From NCBI RefSeq assembly GCF_049532985.1, contig NZ_CP186693.1, forward strand, positions 1,364,001 through 1,428,000: a stretch of 64,000 nucleotides of DNA. The letters run 5' to 3'. A program made the position numbers and the translations under genes. The notes beneath the pieces were generated by a model. The model did no database searches. It was not told the DNA's origin and worked only from the letters and a program-made list of their open reading frames with translations. This DNA comes from Promicromonospora sp049532985 (GTDB taxonomy: Bacteria > Actinomycetota > Actinomycetes > Actinomycetales > Cellulomonadaceae). This document shows, in pieces, positions 38,808 to 47,126 of this stretch. How positions within the stretch are numbered: the first letter of the stretch is position 1; the number at the start of each line of letters is the position of its first letter.

Positions 38808-41672
38808 TCACCGCAGCAGGCTCTCCAGCCCGGCCGGCGTGACGGTGTGCGCGGGCGCGAAGTCCGGGCCCGCCAGGTACTCCAGCAGGCCCCGCCGGAA
38901 CTGGCGTGCCGCGAGACGGTCCCCGCCCGGGTCGAGGTTCAGCGAGCTGACCATGATCCTGCCGCGGCCGAGCCGGGCCTCGACCAGCGCGCCGAGCCGG
39001 CGTGCCTCGAACCAGGTGTCGATCGGCTGCACCACGGGGCGCAGCGCCGGCGGCAGGCCGTCGAGCAGCATCGCACGGGCGCCGTGCAGCAGCTCCCACC
39101 ACTGCCAGTCCGTCCAGCCGTCCGTGGGGAAGTGCCGGAACACCGGGTGCTCCGGGTCGTGCAGGATCCCGAGGGTGTGCGGCGCCTGGCCCCCGGTCCA
39201 TGCGGTGTTCCAGAAGGCCGGGGTGAAGCCGAGGGCCACGTCGTTGCCGATGTCCTGCGGCGCCACCTCCAGCAGCACGGTCGCGCCGTCCGTGGCACGC
39301 CGGACGGCCTCGTCGAGGCGTCCGGTGACCACCACCCCGTCCGGCACGGCGACGTGCTCGTCCGGCGGGTACACCCACAGGCCCCAGTCGTTCTCGAACC
39401 GGTCGCCGGACGCGTCCTCCACGGTGACCACGAGGGTCAGCCGCGCGGCCCCGGAGGCGGGCGGGGGCACCTGCACCGGCGCGAACCGGGTGTCGTTGCC
39501 GACCGGGATCGTCGTCCCCTCGGCGATCGTCCCGGCCGCGAGCTGCGCCCCGCCGTCGTCGAGGACGCTCCAGCGCACGTCGGCCTCCAGGGGTCCGGCG
39601 CCGAAGTGCGCGACCTGCACCTCGAACCGGATCTGCTCGTCGGTGGACCACACCCGCCGCGGCAGGCGCGCCAGGGGCACGGTGGGACCGCAGAAACGGG
39701 CGAACTCCTCGGCGGTCGCGTACCCCTTCGACTCCCAGAACGGGTTGAGCACACCGACCAGCGCCGTGCCCTGGCCGGGGAAGTCGCTGAGCCCGAGCAG
39801 GTGGAACCCGCCGAACCCCGCCGTGCGCAGGGCTGCCTCGACGTCCTCCTTGTAGCAGAGGGTCTGCAGCTTGCCCGAGGCGTGCAGGAACGCCTCCGCC
39901 TGGTCGCCCATCCCTGCCTCGTCCAGGAAGTCGGCGAAGATGCCGAAGTTGCGGGCCTCCATCAGACCCGTGTACCGCACCCGCTCGCCGAGGTCGGGGT
40001 AGGCGCACCACTGGCCGATCTCGTGGCTGACGATCGGGCGGGGCCGCGACCGTACCCACTCGGCGTAGTCGGACTCCGTCTCGGGCGGGCGTCCGTTCAG
40101 GCGGGAGGCCAGGCCCTCGCCCCAGCGGTGCGCGCGCGGGTCAGGGATGTTGTCGTAGTCGTTCTCGGCCAGGGCGGGCCAGCCCGCCCCGCTCGTGTAC
40201 AGGCGTCGGGGGTCGTAGGTGCGCCAGGTGGTGACCCAGGAGGCCAGGAGCTCCGCGTCCCGGCCGCTGGGCTCGTTCCCGTGCGCCATCATGACGAACG
40301 ACGGGTGGTTGCCGTAGGCGTCGAGGATGCGCCGGGTCTCGTCGAACAGGAAGGCGTCGACCGGCCCGCCCTCCCCGAGCGAGGCCCCCTGGTTGGCCCA
40401 GACCGGGCCCTCGACCTGGAGGTAGAAGCCGGCCTCGTCCGCCGCCGTGAACGCCGCCTCCGGCGGGCACCAGGAGTGGAACCGGAGCAGGTTCAGGCCG
40501 TGCGCCCGGCAGACGGCGATGACCCGGCGCCAGGACGCGACGTCGGTCGGCGGGTACCCCGTCAGGGGGAAGACGCACGACTCGAGGGTGCCGCGCACGA
40601 AGGTCCGGCGGCCGTTGACGGTCACCTGCGTGCCGTCCACGCCGACCTCCCGCAGCCCGAACACGGTGCGCGCCACGTCCCGGTGCTGCTGCCCGTGCAC
40701 GTCGGCGACCAGCTCGACGGTGAGCTCGTACAGCGCCGGTTCGAACTCGTCCCACATGACCGCGCCGGCCCCCAGCTCCAGGAGCACGTCCACGTGGGTG
40801 CCGCCGGCGGTCAGCCCGCGCTCGCCCAGGTCCCGGCTGTGCTCCGCCTCGAAGGCGGCGGTCGCCGGACCGGCCTCGTGCGTGCCGGCCACGTTGAACC
40901 GCCGCGCCGAGACCCGCACGGTCCCCGTGCCCGCACCGGCCGTGCCGGCCGCGATGTCGACCTTCACGAGCACGGACCGGGCGGCGACGTCGGGCACCAC
41001 GCGGACCCGCCGGACCGTGACCGCCGGCACCGCGGTGAGCGACAGCTCGCCGATGATCCCGTTCCAGTTGCCCTGGGTGTGGTCCGAGACGCTGTGGGCG
41101 TTCGGCCCGACGTCGACGACGGTCCGGTTGTCGACGCGGACGGTCAGCCGGTGCCGGCCCGGTGCGAGCCGGCCCAGGTCGAAGCGGTGCGGGGTGGTGA
41201 GGCTGCGCGCCGAGCCGACCTCGTGGTCGTCCAGCCACACGGTCGACTCCCAGTGCACCCGCTCCAGGTGCAGCACGACGTCACGGGCCGCCCAGTGCTC
41301 CGGGACCAGCACCTCCCGCTGGAACCACGCCGCGCCGCGGTAGTACACCCGCGGCTGCAGCCAGAACGGCACCGAGACGGCGCCCGGCTCGCGGTAGGGG
41401 GCGTAGCGGTCGTCGGTGAAGTAGGAGCGGTCCACGATGCTGCCGGTCCACGGGGTGTCCACGCCGACCGGGTCGCCGATGCCCTGGTGCTGGAGGGAGC
41501 CGGGCAGCTCGGCTGTCGCGGGGGTGCCGGGCAGACCGTGCCGGAACCACTGGTCGAGGTGCCCGACGCCCTCGGGGTCCAGGGCGTAGGCCCAGCGGCC
41601 GGCCAGGTCGAGGGACCACCGTTCGTCGGGGCGGTCGTCGGGGCGTGGCGTGGCGGACTCAACGGTGAGCAT
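38808..41672 (-). CDS. Intracellular GH2-family glycosidase (beta-galactosidase/glucuronidase-like)
   Basis: The 954-residue protein has the GH2 order: an N-terminal sugar-binding jelly roll (about residues 25-205, with WYRG-like YYRGAAWFQREVLVP), an Ig-like domain (about 205-330), and a TIM barrel (about 330-620). Candidate acid/base is Glu467 in MMAHGNEPSG and nucleophile Glu551 in PIVSHEIGQW, both on expected strands. A further 330-residue beta-rich C-terminal part follows. There is no signal peptide, so it likely acts on imported oligosaccharides. Substrate could be a beta-galactoside, beta-mannoside or beta-glucuronide. Single gene with its own downstream hairpin. Confidence 0.85.
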   Translation of the reverse strand: MLTVESATPRPDDRPDERWSLDLAGRWAYALDPEGVGHLDQWFRHGLPGTPATAELPGSLQHQGIGDPVGVDTPWTGSIVDRSYFTDDRYAPYREPGAVSVPFWLQPRVYYRGAAWFQREVLVPEHWAARDVVLHLERVHWESTVWLDDHEVGSARSLTTPHRFDLGRLAPGRHRLTVRVDNRTVVDVGPNAHSVSDHTQGNWNGIIGELSLTAVPAVTVRRVRVVPDVAARSVLVKVDIAAGTAGAGTGTVRVSARRFNVAGTHEAGPATAAFEAEHSRDLGERGLTAGGTHVDVLLELGAGAVMWDEFEPALYELTVELVADVHGQQHRDVARTVFGLREVGVDGTQVTVNGRRTFVRGTLESCVFPLTGYPPTDVASWRRVIAVCRAHGLNLLRFHSWCPPEAAFTAADEAGFYLQVEGPVWANQGASLGEGGPVDAFLFDETRRILDAYGNHPSFVMMAHGNEPSGRDAELLASWVTTWRTYDPRRLYTSGAGWPALAENDYDNIPDPRAHRWGEGLASRLNGRPPETESDYAEWVRSRPRPIVSHEIGQWCAYPDLGERVRYTGLMEARNFGIFADFLDEAGMGDQAEAFLHASGKLQTLCYKEDVEAALRTAGFGGFHLLGLSDFPGQGTALVGVLNPFWESKGYATAEEFARFCGPTVPLARLPRRVWSTDEQIRFEVQVAHFGAGPLEADVRWSVLDDGGAQLAAGTIAEGTTIPVGNDTRFAPVQVPPPASGAARLTLVVTVEDASGDRFENDWGLWVYPPDEHVAVPDGVVVTGRLDEAVRRATDGATVLLEVAPQDIGNDVALGFTPAFWNTAWTGGQAPHTLGILHDPEHPVFRHFPTDGWTDWQWWELLHGARAMLLDGLPPALRPVVQPIDTWFEARRLGALVEARLGRGRIMVSSLNLDPGGDRLAARQFRRGLLEYLAGPDFAPAHTVTPAGLESLLR

Positions 41673-41810
41673 GGCTCGACACTAGGTCGGCCCCGGGCTC
41701 CGCTGAAGGGACGAACCCACGCACTTGCCTGGACGGATCCACGGTCCGGGGCGGGGTGATGTCGGCCGGACGGGCTTGCCCGCGGTCCCGGCCCGGAGTA
41801 CCTGTGGGGC

Positions 41811-42202
41811 ATGGCAGAACGGCTCACGACGGCCGACGCCGCGAACATCCTGCTGGACACGCCGGCAGGGGCTCGAGGCGTTGTGCGCGCGGCGTGCACG
41901 AGCTCACCCGGACCCGGCTCGGTACGCGGCTGTTCGTGCGGCTCGCGCGCCACCAGCGGCTGATCGCCCTGTTCGTGACGAACGTGCGCGGCCCGCGGCG
42001 CCCGCTCGCCCTGGCCGGTGCTCCGCTGGAGCACGTCTGGCCCGTGGCCTCGCTCGGGGGGAACGTGCGCCTCGGCATCGCGGCCGTCTCGTACGACGGC
42101 GTGCTGCGCTGCGCGGTGCACTGCGACGCGGACGCGCTGCCCGTCGCGCCGGTGGCACGGGCACTGGGGGAGGAGCTGACGCGGATCGCGGCGCTGACCT
42201 GA
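41811..42202 (+). pseudogene. Broken WS/DGAT-type acyltransferase
   Basis: At 41811 an ATG opens MAERLTTADAANILLDTPAG, which resembles the N-terminus of wax ester synthase/diacylglycerol acyltransferase proteins. After about 20 codons the match stops, and a different frame carries the family's C-terminal block: RLIALFVTNVRGPRRPLALA, then HVWPVASLGGNVRLGIAAVS and YDGVLRCAVHCDADALP. Whole proteins are about 450 residues; only about 130 remain. The middle, with the HHxxxDG active site, is gone and the frame is shifted, so the gene is dead. Confidence 0.75.
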
Positions 42203-42271
42203 GCGCCGATGAGTCCGCCGCCCCGGCGCGGTCGACCACTGCGGGATCCCACACAGGAACGAGGCAGGCAC

Positions 42272-42835
42272 ATGCGCACGCTGATCTACGGCATGAACAT
42301 CTCGCTGGACGGCTACGTCGCCGCACCCGGGGACGACATCGGCTGGAGCGTCCCGAGCGACGAGCTGTTCGGCTGGTGGCTCGAGCAGGAGGAGGCGAGC
42401 AGCCTGACGCTCTACGGGCGCAGGCTGTGGGAGACGATGAGCTCCTACTGGCCGACCGGCGACCAGCACCCGGGGGCGACCCCGGCCGAGACCAGGTTCG
42501 CGCAGAACTGGCGGGACACGCCGAAGGTGGTGTTCTCCTCGACGCTCACCGAGGTCGGCTGGAACGCCCGCCTGGTGCCCGGTGACGCGGTCGCCGAGAT
42601 CGCCCGGCTCAAGGCGGAGGACGGCGGGCCGATGACCATCGGCGGCGCGACGCTCGCCGGCGCGGCCGTACGGGCCGGGCTGATCGACGAGTACGTCCTG
42701 GCCGTCCACCCGGTCCTGCTGGGCGGCGGCCAGCGGTTCTTCACCCCGCTGGACGGCCGGACCGACCTGAGGCTGACGGAGACGCGGACGTTCCCGGGCG
42801 GCGTGCTGGCGACCCGCTACGAGGTGCCTCGCTGA
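42272..42835 (+). CDS. DHFR/RibD-C-like reductase
   Basis: The 187-residue protein belongs to the dihydrofolate reductase-like RibD C-terminal family: LIYGMNISLDGYVAAPGDDI at the start, LTLYGRRLWETMSSYWPTGD, GGPMTIGGATLAGAAVRAGL, IDEYVLAVHPVLLGGGQRFF. These are NADPH-dependent reductases of unknown substrate, very common in actinobacteria next to regulators. It has an ATG start at 42272 after AGGCAGG and is convergent with the TetR gene at 42882. Confidence 0.9.
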   Translation: MRTLIYGMNISLDGYVAAPGDDIGWSVPSDELFGWWLEQEEASSLTLYGRRLWETMSSYWPTGDQHPGATPAETRFAQNWRDTPKVVFSSTLTEVGWNARLVPGDAVAEIARLKAEDGGPMTIGGATLAGAAVRAGLIDEYVLAVHPVLLGGGQRFFTPLDGRTDLRLTETRTFPGGVLATRYEVPR

Positions 42836-42881
42836 CGGCAGCGCGCGCGGTCACCGCTGCCGCGAGCCACGTCCGGTGGCG

Positions 42882-43433
42882 TCAGCGCCGCCGCAGCCCG
42901 TCGAGCACGATGTGCAGGGGCCGGTGCGCACGCCGGTCCCACTCGTCCTGGTCCAGCCGGGAGAGGTAGCCGATCAGCACGATCACGTCGCCGGCGTCCA
43001 CGTCCTCGCGGATCTGGCCGGCAGCCTTGCCCGCGTCCAGCAGCAGGGTGATCGCGTCGCCGATGGGCCCGAGGCTGTGGTGCGTCAGGTCGCGCCAGAC
43101 CGAGGCCTCCACAGCGGCCAGGACGCCGCGCTTGACGCGCGCGTACTCGGCGACGCGGTCGAACCAGCGCGCGAGGGCGTCGACGGGTTCGGCCTCCTCC
43201 AGGAGCTGCGGGGCGAGGCCGACCAGGTCGTCGACCTCCTGCCGGTAGACCTCGACCAGCAGCGCCTCGCGCGTGGGGAAGTGCCGGTAGAGGGTGCCCT
43301 GCCCGACGCCGGCCTCCTTGGCGATCGCGTTGAGCCGCAGGTCCGTGGTGCCGGAGGCGGCGACCTCGCGCCGTGCGACCTCGATGATGCGGGCGCGGTT
43401 CTCCACCGCGTCCTTGCGGACGGTCCTGGTCAT
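42882..43433 (-). CDS. TetR-family regulator
   Basis: The 183-residue repressor has its HTH at about residues 28-50 (LRLNAIAKEAGVGQGTLYRH) and a helical C-terminal domain of the YxaF/TetR_C_33 kind with RVAEYARVKRGVLAAVEASV. It faces the SDR gene at 43522 across two GGACACGTGTCC sites and almost surely represses both. Ligand unknown. Confidence 0.92.
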   Translation of the reverse strand: MTRTVRKDAVENRARIIEVARREVAASGTTDLRLNAIAKEAGVGQGTLYRHFPTREALLVEVYRQEVDDLVGLAPQLLEEAEPVDALARWFDRVAEYARVKRGVLAAVEASVWRDLTHHSLGPIGDAITLLLDAGKAAGQIREDVDAGDVIVLIGYLSRLDQDEWDRRAHRPLHIVLDGLRRR

Positions 43434-43454
43434 GGGCTCCCCGGCTGCTCGACA

Positions 43455-43498
43455 AACGGACACGTGTCCGTTACGGTCGTGGAAACGGACACGTGTCC
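43455..43498. promoter_or_regulatory. Double TetR operator
   Basis: AACGGACACGTGTCCGTT (43455-43472) is a perfect 18-bp palindrome; GGACACGTGTCC recurs at 43487-43498 with the same AAACGG left flank. Centres are 29 bases apart, close to three helical turns. It lies between the divergent TetR (start 43433) and SDR (start 43522) genes. Confidence 0.85.
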
Positions 43499-43521
43499 AC
43501 GATAGCGTCGAGGAGCGGGAC

Positions 43522-44289
43522 ATGAAGCAGAGCACGGCCCCGGGCGGGGCGAGAATCGCGGGCAAGGTCGTCGCGATCACGGGCGCCAGCAGCGGTATCG
43601 GTGAGGCCACCGCACTCCTGCTGGCCGAGCGCGGCGCGAGCGTGGTGCTCGGAGCCCGGCGCACCGACCGGCTGGACGACGTCGTGGGCCGGATCCGCGC
43701 CGACGGCGGCCGGGCCGTCTCGCGTGCGGTCGACGTGACCCGGCGTGCGGACCTGGAGGGGCTGGTCGGGCAGGCCGTCGAGGAGTTCGGGCGGCTCGAC
43801 GTGCTGGTCGGCAACGCCGGCATCAGCAGGCTCAGCCCGGTGGCCGACCTCGACGTCGACGGATGGCAGGCCATGATCGACGTCAACCTGAACGGCGTGC
43901 TGAACGGGATCGCGGCCGCCCTGCCGGTCTTCCGGCGACAGGGTGCGGGACACCTGGTGACCACGGTCTCGACGTCGGGCCTGAAGATCGTGCCGACCCA
44001 GGCGCTCTACGCCGCCACCAAGAACGCGGTGCGCACCCTGCTCGAAGGGCTGCGCCAGGAGTCCACCGACGGGGTGCTGCGGACCACTGCCGTCTCGCCG
44101 GGCTATGTGCGCACGGAGCTCGTCGACTCCATGGACATGCTCCCGGAGGTGCGCGACGAGGTGCGTCGCACCATGGCCGAGCTCGGTATCGACCCTGCGG
44201 CGGTCGCGCGGGCGATCGCGTTCGCCGTCGAGCAGCCGCACGACGTCGAGATCGGCGAGATCGTGGTGCGGCCTACGCGCCAGGGCTGA
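43522..44289 (+). CDS. Short-chain dehydrogenase/reductase 1
   Basis: The 255-residue classical SDR has the cofactor motif VVAITGASSGIGEATALLLA, NAG block LVGNAGISRLSPV, catalytic Ser in TTVSTSGLK and the Tyr-x3-Lys pair in LYAATKNAVR. The Arg after the second strand (GARRTDRL) suggests NADP(H). ATG at 43522 follows GAGGAGCGGG. The substrate is unknown; control by the divergent TetR gene through the double operator is clear from position. The longer open frame upstream covers the operators and is not used. Confidence 0.9.
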   Translation: MKQSTAPGGARIAGKVVAITGASSGIGEATALLLAERGASVVLGARRTDRLDDVVGRIRADGGRAVSRAVDVTRRADLEGLVGQAVEEFGRLDVLVGNAGISRLSPVADLDVDGWQAMIDVNLNGVLNGIAAALPVFRRQGAGHLVTTVSTSGLKIVPTQALYAATKNAVRTLLEGLRQESTDGVLRTTAVSPGYVRTELVDSMDMLPEVRDEVRRTMAELGIDPAAVARAIAFAVEQPHDVEIGEIVVRPTRQG

Positions 44290-44310
44290 CCGCGTCGACC
44301 GCCGAGCGCA

Positions 44311-44360
44311 TTCTTGACCGATTGGTCCACCATCTTTATGGTGGACCAATCGGTCAAGAA
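44311..44360 (+). promoter_or_regulatory. Perfect 23-bp-arm palindrome overlapping a promoter
   Basis: Bases 44311-44333 are the exact reverse complement of 44338-44360 with a 4-base centre. The dyad contains TTGACC (44314-44319) and TATGGT (44337-44342) at 17-base spacing, a sigma70-like promoter for the SDR at 44382. Each arm holds the TetR-like semi-palindrome GACCGATTGGTC. It is AT-richer than its surroundings. Confidence 0.8.
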
Positions 44361-44381
44361 CTAGCGGGAGGCAGGAAGCGC

Positions 44382-45128
44382 ATGGGAAAGCTCGACGGCA
44401 AGGTGGCGATCGTGACGGGTGGGTCGCGGGGGATCGGGGCCGCGTCGGCGCTGGCGCTCGCGGACGAGGGGGCCGACGTCGCGATCAGCTACTCCTCCTC
44501 GGCGGAGCGGGCTGAGGCCGTCGTCGCCGACCTGACCGCGAAGGGCGTGCGTGCGGCCGCGTTCCGGGCCGACCAGGCGGACGCGGCACAGGCGGCCGGT
44601 CTGGTCCGCCGCGTGGCCGAGCGGTTCGGCAGGCTGGACGTCCTGGTCAACAACGCGGCCGCGAGCGGTGGCGGACTGGTCGGCAGCGAGCCCGTCGACC
44701 AGGCCGCCATCGACCGGCAGCTCGTCGTCAACTACACCAGCGTCGTGGCGGCTGTCGAGGCCGCGCTCCCGCTGTTGCCCGACGGCGGGCGCATCGTCAG
44801 CATCAGCACGGGTGCGGCAGCTCGTGCCGGCTTCCCCGGCATGGCGTACTACGCGGGCACGAAGTCGGCCCTGGAGGGCTTCAGCCGCGGTGCGGCACGC
44901 GATCTGGCGCACCGCGGCATCACCGTGAACGTGATCCAGCCCGGTTTCATCGACACCGAGGGCAACCCGGCCGACGGCCCCGGCGCGGCGATCTTCCTGC
45001 CGACGACCGCCCTGGGACGGTACGGCAGGCCGGAGGAGATCGCCGCGGGGGTCGTCTTCCTCGCCAGTCCGCAGGCGTCCTACGTCACCGGCGCGGTGCT
45101 GCGGATCGACGGTGGGTACGGCGCGTGA
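44382..45128 (+). CDS. Short-chain dehydrogenase/reductase 2 (FabG-like)
   Basis: The 248-residue SDR starts MGKLDGKVAIVTGGSRGIGA, with NNAAASGGG in place of NNAG, catalytic Ser in VSISTGAAARAG and Tyr-x3-Lys in AYYAGTKSALEG; the end YVTGAVLRIDGGYGA is typical of FabG-like enzymes. GGGAGG lies about 10 bases before the ATG. The perfect palindromic promoter at 44311 suggests tight repression by a regulator not encoded next door. Its stop is 4 bases from the stop of the convergent SDR 3. Confidence 0.92.
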   Translation: MGKLDGKVAIVTGGSRGIGAASALALADEGADVAISYSSSAERAEAVVADLTAKGVRAAAFRADQADAAQAAGLVRRVAERFGRLDVLVNNAAASGGGLVGSEPVDQAAIDRQLVVNYTSVVAAVEAALPLLPDGGRIVSISTGAAARAGFPGMAYYAGTKSALEGFSRGAARDLAHRGITVNVIQPGFIDTEGNPADGPGAAIFLPTTALGRYGRPEEIAAGVVFLASPQASYVTGAVLRIDGGYGA

Positions 45129-45132
45129 GGCA

Positions 45133-46062
45133 TCAGGCGCTGGGCCGTCGCCCCGGCGGCGTCCGCGCCGGAGGCGCCTGGTTCGCCGGTGTTGCGGTCG
45201 AGGGTCGGAGGTGCGGTCGCAGGAGCTCCTCCGTCTGGTCCCAGAGGCGTGCGCGCGCGTCCTGGTCGTCCGCGGGTGCGGCGGGGATCAGTGCGCGATC
45301 GTGCCGGACCGTGTAGTAGCCGCCGGAGACCCCGGCGAAGGCGGGATCGGTGGCGAGGCGGACGATGAGTCCCGCTCCGCGTCTCGGATCACCGATGCGC
45401 AGCGCCCGGAGCGTCCTCTCGAGTGCGGCGGCGCCTCGCAGCTCGCGCCCCAGGCCTGTGACGTTGAAGCCTGGGTCCAGGCAGTTCGCGCTCGTGGGTG
45501 TGTCGCGCAGCCGCCGGGCGAGCTCCAGGCTGAACATGATGTCCAGGAGCTTGCTCCTGCCGTAGACCGGCGACGACTCCCGCGCGGTGAACGGTGTGGT
45601 GTCGGTGAGGTCGTGGGGCAGGGTCAGCGTTCCGTGTCGTCGTGACGCCTCGGAGGCGACGCTGATGACCCTCGAACCGGGTGTGCGGGTCAGCGAGGGC
45701 AGGAGGGTGTGGGTCAGGAGCCAGGGCGCGAGGTAGTTCACCGCCATCATCTCGGGAAGCCCGTCGTCCGTGACGCGCTGGCGGAAGGCGTGCAGGCCGG
45801 CATTGTTGACCAGCGCGTCGATCGACGGGTGCGCGGCGGTGATGGCCGCACCCGCGCGAGCGACGTCTCCCATGGCGGAGAGATCGACGGGAATCACCTC
45901 GACGCGTGCCGTCGGCGTGGTCGCACGGATCTCGGCGACGGTGTCCCGGGCGCGCGAGGGGTTCCGGGCGGTCAGGACGAGTCGGGCGCCCCGTCGGGCG
46001 AGCTCGACGGCGGCGATGCGGCCGAGGCCCCTGGTCGCTCCGGTGATGACGACGGTGGGCAT
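45133..46062 (-). CDS. Short-chain dehydrogenase/reductase 3 (retinol dehydrogenase-like)
   Basis: The 309-residue SDR has TVVITGATRGLGRIAAVELA, DALVNNAGLHAFRQR, Ser in VISVASEASRRHG and Tyr-x3-Lys in VYGRSKLLDIMFSLELARRL, the layout of the WWOX/retinol dehydrogenase-like branch. The last 40 residues are a Pro/Ala/Arg-rich tail (about residue 265 on) not needed for the fold. It faces a MarR regulator with the operator at 46092-46140 between them. Substrate unknown. Confidence 0.9.
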   Translation of the reverse strand: MPTVVITGATRGLGRIAAVELARRGARLVLTARNPSRARDTVAEIRATTPTARVEVIPVDLSAMGDVARAGAAITAAHPSIDALVNNAGLHAFRQRVTDDGLPEMMAVNYLAPWLLTHTLLPSLTRTPGSRVISVASEASRRHGTLTLPHDLTDTTPFTARESSPVYGRSKLLDIMFSLELARRLRDTPTSANCLDPGFNVTGLGRELRGAAALERTLRALRIGDPRRGAGLIVRLATDPAFAGVSGGYYTVRHDRALIPAAPADDQDARARLWDQTEELLRPHLRPSTATPANQAPPARTPPGRRPSA

Positions 46063-46091
46063 GCGGTGACCTCGCGACTCGGTGCGGGATA

Positions 46092-46140
46092 TAGTGGAGA
46101 TATTTCCATCATAAGAAGAGAGGTGGGAATATGTCCACTA
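46092..46140. promoter_or_regulatory. Inverted repeat, MarR operator
   Basis: TAGTGGAGATATTTCC (46092-46107) and GGAATATGTCCACTA (46126-46140) form an almost perfect inverted repeat. The right arm covers the ATG of the MarR gene (46131) and the left is 30 bases before the SDR start (46062), so bound protein would block both. Confidence 0.7.
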
Positions 46141-46619
46141 CCTTGGATCGGGCGTCCGGTCCTCGCGAGCGCCGCGAGCGCGCGCTGGGCGATCAGCTCA
46201 ATGCGCTGCTGAGCGCGTCCCGGGTGCTCACCGAGCGCAGCGCGGCCGCCTTCCACCCCGACCTGCAGCCGGCCGCCTTTCACCTGGCCCGCTGGATCTA
46301 CGCCTACGGGAGCGCCAAGCCGAGCGTCGTGGCGGAGGCGGTCGGCATGGACCGGAGCACCGCCAGCAGCCTCTTGAAGACGATGCGTGAGCGGGGGCTG
46401 GTGGACAGCACGCCGGACCAGGCTGACCGGCGAGCCGTCGTCGTGGATCTCACGCCGGCGGGGCGCGAACGGGTGCGGCGAGCTCTCGACCTCCGGGGGA
46501 GCAGCCTTCGCGATCGCATCGCTCAGTGGAGCGACGAGGAGCTGGACGCCTTCACCGCCATGCTGCGGGCGTTCAACTCCGCGGGCGAGAGCACACGCCG
46601 GCCCTGGCCCGCGGAGTGA
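46131..46619 (+). CDS. MarR-family regulator
   Basis: The 162-residue protein has the MarR winged helix: SVVAEAVGMDRSTASSLLKT as recognition helix, MRERGLVDSTPDQADRRAVV with the D-x-R-x wing and VDLTPAGRERVRRAL. It is divergent from SDR 3 and likely represses it and itself through the inverted repeat that spans its own start codon. GAGAGG lies 8-13 bases upstream. It ends 5 bases from the convergent secreted-protein gene. Confidence 0.92.
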   Translation: MSTTLDRASGPRERRERALGDQLNALLSASRVLTERSAAAFHPDLQPAAFHLARWIYAYGSAKPSVVAEAVGMDRSTASSLLKTMRERGLVDSTPDQADRRAVVVDLTPAGRERVRRALDLRGSSLRDRIAQWSDEELDAFTAMLRAFNSAGESTRRPWPAE

Positions 46620-46624
46620 TCACG

Positions 46625-47077
46625 TCAGCAGATGACGGCCGAGGTGTGCACCCATCCGGTGGTGCGCACCTTGGTCCGCTCGTCCATCCACTCGACCTTG
46701 GCGCTCGCGCCCACGCTCGTGCCGCACGGCACCGGGAGCGCCCGGGTCGCGATCCACTCGTAGGTCTCGTCCCAGCCGCTGTCCCCGTCGGTCGAGACGG
46801 TCGTGCCGGCCGGCGGGTTCCCGTCGCGCACGTAGGAGTAGCTGACCTGCAGCATCCGGACGCTGTAGTCGCCGGGGCGGTCCGCGTCGTCCCTGCCCGA
46901 CCCGCGGGCGTACACCGTGCCGTCGGAGTTCCTGCGCAGTGACACGCACCGGTCGACGAGGTCGCCCACGCAGTTCTTCGACTCGTAGGTCCACGCCGAC
47001 GCCGGAGCGGCCGTGACCAGCCCCACCGTCGCCGTCAGCACGAGCCCCAGCGCCATCCCCATGATCCGTCGCATCAT
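46625..47077 (-). CDS. Small secreted protein of unknown function
   Basis: The 150-residue protein has a clear signal peptide (MMRRIMGMALGLVLTATVGL, then cleavage after ASA near residue 28). The mature part of about 120 residues has four cysteines (NCVGDLVDRC, VPCGTS and the last residue), suggesting two disulfides, and repeated Trp/Tyr/Thr-rich beta-strand text (YSYVRDGNPPAGTTVSTDGD). I do not recognise a family. It follows the two-component genes on the same strand, 49 bases after the kinase stop, and might belong to their regulon. Confidence 0.7.
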   Translation of the reverse strand: MMRRIMGMALGLVLTATVGLVTAAPASAWTYESKNCVGDLVDRCVSLRRNSDGTVYARGSGRDDADRPGDYSVRMLQVSYSYVRDGNPPAGTTVSTDGDSGWDETYEWIATRALPVPCGTSVGASAKVEWMDERTKVRTTGWVHTSAVIC

Positions 47078-47126
47078 CGCCAGCCCCCTGTCCGTGCCGG
47101 GACCTGTTCCCGGCGCCGCCTCGACG

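Noticed and set aside
38712..41759. 1015-codon open frame antisense to the GH2 gene
   Set aside because: GH2 catalytic motifs and domain order are on the minus strand; the plus frame is a shadow.
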